Assembly (NCBI GenBank): GCA_049519595.1
Contig: JBEKQP010000127.1
Coordinates: 1-12,411, forward strand
Length of the DNA stretch: 12,411 bases
Direction of reading: 5' to 3'
Source: CAWBRT01 sp049519595
Lineage (GTDB): Bacteria; Acidobacteriota; Terriglobia; Terriglobales; Acidobacteriaceae
The notes under the pieces were generated by a model that saw only the letters and a program-made list of their open reading frames with translations, ran no database searches and was not told where the DNA came from. Position numbers and translations under genes: made by a program. Shown here piece after piece: positions 7,956 through 12,411 of the stretch; within the stretch, counting starts at the first letter, position 1; every line of letters starts with the position of its first letter.

Positions 7956-7961
7956 GGGAGG
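7956..7961 (+). promoter_or_regulatory. Ribosome-binding site of bdhA
   Basis: GGGAGG, 10 nt upstream of the ATG at 7972. It supports that start and contrasts with the SRAP, imuA and mtaB genes, which lack such a site. Confidence 0.7.
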
Positions 7962-7971
7962 ACTCTTAATT

Positions 7972-8751
7972 ATGTTGAAGGGACGCAGGGCTATCGTTAC
8001 CGGTTCAACCACTGGAATTGGCCAGGGCATTGCGGACGCGCTTGCCGCCGCCGGTTGCGCAGTTATGCTGAACGGCTTCGGCGAAGCCGCCGAGATCGAA
8101 GCGCAACGCGCTGATATGATCCGGCGGTACGGCGTGGAGGTGCTCTACAATGGCGCTGACCTGGCCAAGCCCGAAGATTGCGAACAACTTGTGCGCGACA
8201 CGGAGAAGCGGTTGGGTGGTGTGGACATTCTGGTCAACAATGCGGGAATCCAGCACATCTCGCCCATCGAGGACTTTCCTATAGAGCGCTGGCAGGCCGT
8301 GATCGCCGTGAACCTTTCGTCGGCCTTCTACACGATGCGGGCCGCGATACCTTGCATGAAGGCGCGCGACTGGGGACGGCTGATCAATATTTCTTCGGCC
8401 CATGGCCTGATCGCCTCCACCAACAAGTGTGCCTATATAGCCGCCAAGCACGGCATTTTGGGTCTGACGAAGGCGGTTGCGCTGGAAAACGCAAAAACCG
8501 GCGTTACCTGCAATGCAATTTGCCCGGGTTGGGTGCTCACTGAACTGGTGAAGAAGCAGATTGCGTTACGGGCGCAGACACAAGGCATTTCGTACGAGCA
8601 AGCACAGCAGAACCTTATCGCCACCGAACCCACCGGGCGCTTCAGCACGCCGGAGGAAATGGGTGCACTGGCCGTCTTCCTGTGCGGCGAACACGCCGGC
8701 AATATCACCGGCGCAAGTTTCTGCTCCGATGGCGGTTACACAGCGCAATAA
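7972..8751 (+). CDS. bdhA: D-3-hydroxybutyrate dehydrogenase (SDR family)
   Basis: This 259-residue short-chain dehydrogenase oxidises (R)-3-hydroxybutyrate to acetoacetate with NAD+, a cytosolic step in polyhydroxybutyrate or ketone-body use. The Rossmann motif TGSTTGIGQG (10-19) and NNAG (89-92) are present, and the catalytic set is Asn114, Ser142, Tyr155 and Lys159. What separates it from generic SDRs is the conservation of substrate-binding residues known from the Pseudomonas enzyme: Gln94, His144, Lys152, Trp187 and Gln196, in the contexts NNAGIQH, SSAHG, NKCAY and CPGWVLT. The length matches the family. It is transcribed alone, divergently from the mutasome operon, has its own ribosome-binding site, and is followed by a strong hairpin. 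No PHB synthase, depolymerase or thiolase gene lies in the window, so the pathway role is from family knowledge. Confidence 0.93.
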   Translation: MLKGRRAIVTGSTTGIGQGIADALAAAGCAVMLNGFGEAAEIEAQRADMIRRYGVEVLYNGADLAKPEDCEQLVRDTEKRLGGVDILVNNAGIQHISPIEDFPIERWQAVIAVNLSSAFYTMRAAIPCMKARDWGRLINISSAHGLIASTNKCAYIAAKHGILGLTKAVALENAKTGVTCNAICPGWVLTELVKKQIALRAQTQGISYEQAQQNLIATEPTGRFSTPEEMGALAVFLCGEHAGNITGASFCSDGGYTAQ

Positions 8752-8759
8752 TGAGGGGA

Positions 8760-8795
8760 CCGACTCAGGGCGGTAGTGTTTTGCCGCCCTGTCGG
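8760..8795 (+). terminator. Hairpin terminator candidate after bdhA
   Basis: An 8-bp perfect stem CAGGGCGG (8766-8773) / CCGCCCTG (8784-8791) with a 10-nt loop, extended by CCGA/TCGG (8760-8763 with 8792-8795) across a 2-nt bulge. It begins 9 nt after the bdhA stop. There is no T-run behind it, so efficiency as an intrinsic terminator is uncertain. Confidence 0.55.
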
Positions 8796-8825
8796 CGCAA
8801 TCCGCGCCCGTCAAGACTGCTGGCT

Positions 8826-8835
8826 TAACCGGTTA
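8826..8835. repeat. Perfect 10-bp palindrome TAACCGGTTA
   Basis: A self-complementary decamer in the gap between bdhA and the unknown gene at 8988. Such a short palindrome can be a dimeric regulator site, but no regulator is identifiable here. Confidence 0.35.
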
Positions 8836-8850
8836 TTTTCATGCCGATTC

Positions 8851-8887
8851 AGGTACTTTCCTGCCCGCCGTAAGGTACTTGCCGTAA
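8851..8887 (+). repeat. Interleaved short direct repeats upstream of the unknown gene
   Basis: AGGTACTT occurs at 8851-8858 and again at 8873-8880, 22 bp apart, about two helical turns. GCCGTAA occurs at 8867-8873 and 8881-8887. The block lies about 100 nt before the start at 8988. The spacing would suit a protein binding one face of the helix, but chance cannot be excluded. Confidence 0.35.
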
Positions 8888-8987
8888 CGTGTTTTAGGCC
8901 CAATTAACGTAACTTCTCATCCAGAGCTGGTTTGATTCTGCGTCTCCGTGGCCGGGATGCGCTGACCGGGCTTCTGGATAGAACAGC

Positions 8988-9596
8988 ATGAGAAAGTTGG
9001 TCATAGTTCTGCTCGCGGCATTGGGAATGAGTTGCGTCGCGAGCGGTAATGACGCAGTCGCGGCCGCACCGGCGGCGGGCACGAGTTCATCCAAGGATTT
9101 CGCTGAGGTTATCGCCGGCCTGCACGCTCTGCCGTCTTTTCCCGTGGTTTTGCCGGTATCCGGCGCAACTTCTGCGCTGTCGGCAGCTAGTTCCGTGGCG
9201 TCACCCGGCGCATTCGCGCCCATTATCGCTATAGCCCCGTCCACCGTGGTAGCGTCCTCGCCATCCCCGGCGGCAGGTCCCGAGAACCATCCATTCCTGG
9301 ACAAGACCAATCTCGCGCTGTTTGCTTCGGTCGCCGCGGGACGCACCATGGACCTGATTTCAACCTGGCAGTTCCGCCGCCACGGACTGAATGAAGGTGA
9401 GCTGTCCAACGGATTCGTCGACAATAAGCCGCTTTTCGCCACCTACTCGGCTTCACTTGTTGCCGGGCAGATATCGGCTTCTTACGTATTCCACCGCCTC
9501 GGCTGGCATCGGGTGGAGCGCCTCGGCACGATCATACACACCGGGGTCGTCACCGAAGCGGTTATTCACAATTACCGAATCGGCATAAGACATTAG
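8988..9596 (+). CDS. Exported or membrane protein of unknown function
   Basis: I do not recognise this 202-residue protein as a named family. It starts with MRKLVIVLLAALGMSCVASG, a typical signal peptide; a type I cleavage near AVAAAPAAG is likelier than a lipoprotein site, because GMSC is a poor lipobox. Residues about 25-100 are rich in Ala, Ser, Pro and Val, like a low-complexity linker. The C-terminal half (about 105-202) looks like a compact domain with conserved-looking charged and aromatic positions: GRTMDLISTWQFRRHG, then NGFVDNKPLFATYS, a hydrophobic stretch SASLVAGQISASYVFHRLG, and LGTIIHTGVVTEAVIHNY. These hydrophobic segments could be two or three membrane helices. The start ATG has only a weak upstream GGA. 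Gene neighbours give no functional clue. Codon usage resembles the other genes, and the signal peptide plus ordered C-terminus support a real gene. Confidence 0.72.
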   Translation: MRKLVIVLLAALGMSCVASGNDAVAAAPAAGTSSSKDFAEVIAGLHALPSFPVVLPVSGATSALSAASSVASPGAFAPIIAIAPSTVVASSPSPAAGPENHPFLDKTNLALFASVAAGRTMDLISTWQFRRHGLNEGELSNGFVDNKPLFATYSASLVAGQISASYVFHRLGWHRVERLGTIIHTGVVTEAVIHNYRIGIRH

Positions 9597-9709
9597 ATTT
9601 GTTCCGTTTGTTTCATCGCATCCGGAGCCATCGCCGCCAGCAGCAATCGGAACACTCCGACGCTGGAACCGCCTACACCGGATTCGCGGAAGGTGTGTCC
9701 GGTAAAGTA

Positions 9710-9754
9710 GCCGGGCTCTTCGGGGTCCCCGGCAAACGCCGCATTTGCGTTTGC
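9710..9754. repeat. Two adjoining hairpins in the convergent gap between 9596 and 9811
   Basis: GCCGGG (9710-9715) pairs with CCCGGC (9728-9733), and directly next to it GCAAACGC (9732-9739) pairs perfectly with GCGTTTGC (9747-9754) around a 7-nt loop. The stems share two bases (9732-9733), so they compete slightly. The position between two converging genes suggests a shared transcription end, but T-runs are absent on both sides. The remainder of 9597-9810 shows no convincing gene. Confidence 0.4.
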
Positions 9755-9810
9755 TGGGTGACATTCAGCCCGGCGATGATCGTGCCGGATACACTGACTC
9801 TGAATCTGCA

Positions 9811-10266
9811 CTACACGGCTTTGCGTGCGGTATTGTTCCTTGCTGGTTTGCCAGGCGGGGCTGTCTTGGGTTCCAGGATACTGTGGTGTTGCGCCTTGGC
9901 GTCCTCGTGAGTCACCAGCAGCGCCTCGAGTTGACGCAGCAGGTCGGGCGTGTTGACGGGCTTGACCAACAGCGAGTGCGCCCCGCGAGTCTGCCAGTCA
10001 TTGCCAAGGGACGGGTAAGCGGTGAGGATGGCGGTGGCGGGATTGTACTTCTGCTGGCGGGCTGCATGAATGACTTCAAAGCCGGAGGTCTCATGCTCCA
10101 TTTTCATGTCGGTGATGACCATTTCAAATTCGGCGGCTTGCAGCTTTTGTTTTGCTTCCTGTGCTGAGGCGGCTGTGGCAACTTCAAATCCGTTCAGTTC
10201 CAAAATCGCCTTCAGGGTCAACAGTATTGCAAGTTCATCGTCGACCAGCAAAATTCTACGTTTCAT
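9811..10266 (-). CDS. Single-domain CheY-like response regulator
   Basis: This 151-residue protein is a receiver domain (about 1-122) with no DNA-binding or enzymatic output domain. The phosphorylation machinery is complete: acidic pair Asp9-Asp10 in LLVDDE, phospho-acceptor Asp53 in VITDMKM, switch Thr82 in AILTAYPS, and Lys102 in LLVKPV. The last 30 or so residues form a polar, Lys/Pro/Ala-rich tail. The ATG at 10266 is preferred because MKRRILLVDDE is a standard receiver start; an in-frame TTG at 10278 would add four residues. No histidine kinase lies in the window, so it is an orphan here and its partner is unknown. It is transcribed divergently from mtaB, with 140 nt between the two starts. 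Likely roles of such stand-alone receivers include phosphorelay or protein-protein signalling, but none can be assigned. Confidence 0.9.
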   Translation of the reverse strand: MKRRILLVDDELAILLTLKAILELNGFEVATAASAQEAKQKLQAAEFEMVITDMKMEHETSGFEVIHAARQQKYNPATAILTAYPSLGNDWQTRGAHSLLVKPVNTPDLLRQLEALLVTHEDAKAQHHSILEPKTAPPGKPARNNTARKAV

Positions 10267-10323
10267 TCGCGCCCCCAACCGATTCCTGTACTCGGTCCTT
10301 CTTCAGCGTTGCAGCTAACTCTT

Positions 10324-10329
10324 ATTGTA
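10324..10329 (-). promoter_or_regulatory. Possible -10 box of the response regulator gene
   Basis: TACAAT on the minus strand, giving a leader of about 50 nt to the ATG at 10266. No good -35 box is found at 16-18 nt, so this is tentative. Confidence 0.3.
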
Positions 10330-10390
10330 TTCGAAATAATCCTCGACAAACCGATCGCTCCGGCACCCCACCGGAAGCAAGCAGATCGAT

Positions 10391-10399
10391 TGTTATAAT
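10391..10399 (+). promoter_or_regulatory. Extended -10 promoter (TGTTATAAT) of mtaB, leaderless geometry
   Basis: A perfect TATAAT (10394-10399) preceded by TG one base upstream forms an extended -10 element. It ends 7 nt before the GTG at 10407, so transcription would start at about the first base of the start codon. No Shine-Dalgarno sequence is present between the box and the GTG (AACCCCA). No -35 box is evident, which is acceptable for extended -10 promoters. Confidence 0.65.
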
Positions 10400-10406
10400 A
10401 ACCCCA

Positions 10407-11840
10407 GTGGGCACCTTCTTTGTAGAAAACTTCGGATGCCGCGCCACTCAAGCCGATGGCGCCGCCATGGAGCGCGATCTCCTGGAAAAAGGCATGACGC
10501 GCGCGCCGGCAACCGCCCAGGCGGAATTGGTGGTCTTAAACACTTGCACGGTCACCACCTCGGCCGATCATGACGCACGCGCCACCATCCGCCGCATCCA
10601 TCGCGAAAACCCCGGGGCCCGGATTATCGTAACTGGTTGCTATGCGCAGCGCGCACCCGGCGAATTGGCCTCCTTGCCCGGTGTCTCGTTGGTCGTGGGA
10701 AATTCGCACAAGTCCCAACTTGCGAATATCGCCATGGAGCGAGCAGGTCAACTGGTACAGACGGAGACCCGGCCCCTGGCAGGCGGATTCGTTCCGCTTT
10801 CGGCTCTGAAGGCGAACCTTCCGCAAAATGGCGCCGACGAGAAAGCGCCGGCGGAGATTATCGTGGGCGATATCTTCGCGCATACCGAATTGACAGCCGC
10901 GCCCGTCTTCGAAGCCGATACGGCTAGTGAGAAGACGCGCCCCAACCTGAAGGTGCAGGACGGCTGCAACAACCGCTGCTCGTTCTGCATTATTCCGTTT
11001 GTTCGTGGCAAGAGCCGGTCGCTGAAAATGGAGCAGGTACTCGCCAGCGTTCGCCAGTTGGTGGCCAGCGGATACCGCGAAATCGTGCTCTCGGGCATTA
11101 ACCTTGGCCGTTGGGGACGAGACTTTTCGTCGCAAGTCTCCAGAGACAACGCTGCCGAGCGCGTGCGCTTTGTCGATTTGCTGCAGGCTATCCTGGCAGA
11201 GACCATGGTGGAAAAAATTCGCATCAGCTCGGTCGAACCGATGGACTGGAGCGATGAACTCATCGATCTGGCAGCCTGCTCGCCGCGCATCTGCAAGCAC
11301 GCACACGTCCCGTTACAGTCAGGCAGCGACCGCATCTTGCGGCAGATGCATCGCCGTTACCGTCCCTGGCACTACGCCGATCGCATCCTGAGGATCAGGC
11401 GAGCCATGCCCGACGCCGCCATCGGCGCCGACGTCATGGTCGGGTTTCCGGGTGAAACCGACGACGACTTTGAGCAGACGCGGGCGCTGATCGAGAGTTT
11501 ACCGTTCACTTATCTGCACGTTTTCACGTATTCCTCACGGCCCGGCACTCCCTCTGCCGCCATGCCAGCGCAGGTTCGCGGCGATGTGACACATGAACGC
11601 AACCGCATTCTCCGTGAGCTGGCGGCACGGAAGAAGCGGCACTTTCAGGAAGGGTTCGTCGGACGCACGCTGGAGGCGATTACGCTGACGCATGTCGACA
11701 AGCAGCAGGAGTTCACTGAGGCGCTGACCGGCAACTATCAGAAGCTCTGGGTCGAGGGCGTTCATGCGGCAAATCAGGCTATTCTTGCGCGCATTGTCGG
11801 GATTGAGGGTGACGCGCTACTGGGACAACTTGTGGGATAG
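10407..11840 (+). CDS. mtaB: tRNA (t6A37-C2)-methylthiotransferase MtaB
   Basis: This 477-residue radical-SAM enzyme converts t6A37 to ms2t6A37 in ANN-decoding tRNAs. It has the three-domain layout of the family: an N-terminal UPF0004 domain with cluster ligands Cys11 (NFGCRATQ), Cys47 (NTCTVT) and Cys78 (VTGCYAQ); a radical-SAM domain with Cys187, Cys191 and Cys194 in DGCNNRCSFC; and a C-terminal TRAM domain (about 420-477). NTCTVT..AD, VTGCYAQ and CNNRCSFCIIPFVRGKSRS favour MtaB over MiaB or RimO. The GTG at 10407 is chosen because it sits just before the first conserved strand (TFFVENFGC) and 7 nt after a perfect -10 box; the frame stays open to 10152, but that stretch has no family similarity and crosses the divergent response regulator gene. 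A spacer of about 35 extra residues (roughly 118-152) separates the first two domains. infC follows with its own promoter. Confidence 0.93.
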   Translation: MGTFFVENFGCRATQADGAAMERDLLEKGMTRAPATAQAELVVLNTCTVTTSADHDARATIRRIHRENPGARIIVTGCYAQRAPGELASLPGVSLVVGNSHKSQLANIAMERAGQLVQTETRPLAGGFVPLSALKANLPQNGADEKAPAEIIVGDIFAHTELTAAPVFEADTASEKTRPNLKVQDGCNNRCSFCIIPFVRGKSRSLKMEQVLASVRQLVASGYREIVLSGINLGRWGRDFSSQVSRDNAAERVRFVDLLQAILAETMVEKIRISSVEPMDWSDELIDLAACSPRICKHAHVPLQSGSDRILRQMHRRYRPWHYADRILRIRRAMPDAAIGADVMVGFPGETDDDFEQTRALIESLPFTYLHVFTYSSRPGTPSAAMPAQVRGDVTHERNRILRELAARKKRHFQEGFVGRTLEAITLTHVDKQQEFTEALTGNYQKLWVEGVHAANQAILARIVGIEGDALLGQLVG

Positions 11841-11920
11841 TCCGTGCGGCTGTTTCAGCACAGATCCCCCCGCCATCGCATTGGAAATTCAAATAGCGGT
11901 GCCGATATCCGCGGAGTGAT

Positions 11921-11948
11921 GTGTCACCTACTCTGGGCGTGCTATAAT
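11921..11948 (+). promoter_or_regulatory. Promoter of infC
   Basis: A perfect TATAAT (11943-11948) preceded by TGC, making an extended -10 element, with a four-of-six -35 box GTGTCA (11921-11926) 16 nt upstream. The predicted start near 11955 gives a leader of about 23 nt, too short for an upstream attenuator. Confidence 0.65.
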
Positions 11949-11967
11949 CGGGCGATTTCCGTACATC

Positions 11968-11972
11968 GGAGG
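11968..11972 (+). promoter_or_regulatory. Ribosome-binding site that sets the AUC start of infC
   Basis: GGAGG lies 5 nt before ATC at 11978. The other unusual candidate, ATT at 11993, is 20 nt away and too distant, so this site decides the start codon. Confidence 0.75.
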
Positions 11973-11977
11973 ACCGT

Positions 11978-12411
11978 ATCGATAAACGTTTCATTCGGAC
12001 CAATGAGCGCATCAGGGCTCGCGAAATTCGTGTGATTGATGATCAGGGCGAGCAGCTCGGCATCATTCCGCCCTTTGAGGCGCTCAAAATTGCAAAGGAG
12101 AAAGGGCTCGACTTGGTTGAGATTTCACCGACTGCGCAGCCGCCGGTGTGCCGCATTATGGATTACGGCAAGTTTCTCTACCAGGAGGAAAAGAAGGACC
12201 GCGAGGCCAAGAAGAAACAGACGCGGATTGTCGTGAAGGAAGTGAAGTTCCGCATCAACGTCGACGATCACGACTACGAGACCAAAAAGAATCACGTGGT
12301 TCGCTTCCTGGAAGATGGAGACAAAGTGAAGGCAACCATCTTCTTCCGGGGCCGCGAAATGACGCGGCAGGGTTTGGGACGCGAAATTCTGGAAAGGCTC
12401 ATCAAAGATCT
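11978..12411 (+). CDS. infC: Translation initiation factor IF-3, AUC start (3' truncated by window)
   Basis: The first 144 residues of IF-3 are present; the window ends inside the C-terminal domain. IF-3 binds the 30S subunit, prevents premature 50S joining and proofreads the start codon. Family sequence is clear throughout: TNERIRAREIRVIDD at the N-terminus, FEALKIAKEKGLDLVEISP, PPVCRIMDYGKF (about residues 57-68), a Lys-rich linker helix (EEKKDREAKKKQ), KEVKFR opening the C-terminal domain, and FFRGREMTRQGLG. No ATG, GTG or TTG occurs in frame between a TAA at 11945 and GTG at 12032, and starting at 12032 would delete the conserved NERIRAREIR. ATC at 11978, 5 nt after GGAGG, is therefore the start. 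A rare start codon in infC is the classical basis of IF-3 autoregulation in E. coli (AUU). Downstream genes, often rpmI and rplT, lie outside. Confidence 0.95.
   Translation, partial: MDKRFIRTNERIRAREIRVIDDQGEQLGIIPPFEALKIAKEKGLDLVEISPTAQPPVCRIMDYGKFLYQEEKKDREAKKKQTRIVVKEVKFRINVDDHDYETKKNHVVRFLEDGDKVKATIFFRGREMTRQGLGREILERLIKD

Noticed and set aside
8894..9442. Minus-strand open frame (182 residues) opposite the unknown exported protein
   Set aside because: The plus-strand frame has a proper signal peptide and an ordered hydrophobic C-terminus; the minus frame is low-complexity and lacks any recognisable feature.
9599..9910. Open frames on both strands in the gap 9597-9810
   Set aside because: No family similarity, no ribosome-binding site, and the plus-strand frame runs into the end of the response regulator gene. 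The hairpins explain the structure better.
10152..10406. Upstream extension of the mtaB frame to an ATG at 10152
   Set aside because: The extra 85 residues have no MtaB similarity, overlap the divergent response regulator gene on the other strand, and lie upstream of the strong -10 box at 10394.
10536..11306. Minus-strand open frame (256 residues) inside mtaB
   Set aside because: Fully antisense to the radical-SAM enzyme, with no motif and a composition typical of a shadow frame.
11841..11942. Riboswitch or attenuator upstream of infC
   Set aside because: The infC promoter lies within 60 nt of the start and leaves a leader of about 23 nt, too short for such an element; the preceding bases show only a short TCCGCGGA palindrome.
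12036..12236. Short plus-strand ATG frame inside infC
   Set aside because: It is out of frame with clear IF-3 coding sequence and is Arg/Ser-rich noise.

Overview
The window looks like chromosomal DNA of an acidobacterium (Acidobacteriota, probably the Acidobacteriaceae/Koribacter side). This is inferred from the GC-rich coding style, from a secreted PQQ-type beta-propeller protein of a kind common in that phylum, from an imuA-imuB-dnaE2 mutasome operon, and from strong TATAAT-like -10 boxes that sit directly in front of start codons. No mobile element, CRISPR array, tRNA or rRNA was seen. Both edges cut genes: a beta-propeller gene on the left and infC on the right.

Layout. 3-1148 (+): C-terminal part of a PQQ-repeat/beta-propeller protein. 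1205-1939 (+): SRAP (YedK/HMCES) protein, which shields abasic sites in single-stranded DNA. 7806-1933 (-): tightly packed operon imuA, imuB, dnaE2, the error-prone translesion synthesis mutasome; its last stop codon overlaps the SRAP stop codon in a convergent arrangement. 7972-8751 (+): bdhA, D-3-hydroxybutyrate dehydrogenase, divergent from imuA. 8988-9596 (+): exported or membrane protein of unknown function. 9811-10266 (-): single-domain CheY-like response regulator. 10407-11840 (+): mtaB, tRNA methylthiotransferase. 11978-12411 (+): infC, translation initiation factor IF-3, starting with an AUC codon and running off the window.

How the genes work together. About half of the window (1205-7806) is a DNA-damage-tolerance block. 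ImuA and ImuB are non-catalytic or degenerate adaptors that bring DnaE2 to the sliding clamp, and SRAP handles abasic sites exposed at the same stalled forks. The right-hand end concerns translation (tRNA ms2t6A37 modification and IF-3). The bdhA gene is a stand-alone PHB/ketone-body catabolic gene.

The most notable signals are the non-canonical AUC start of infC, two probable leaderless transcripts (the SRAP gene and mtaB), an ImuA that has lost the RecA Walker-A lysine, catalytic glutamate and DNA-binding loop and carries a roughly 100-residue Cys/His-containing insertion, and a cluster of short palindromes and direct repeats upstream of the unknown gene at 8988. I did not find a clearly new multi-gene system; the ImuA variant and the unknown exported protein are the best candidates for something undescribed.
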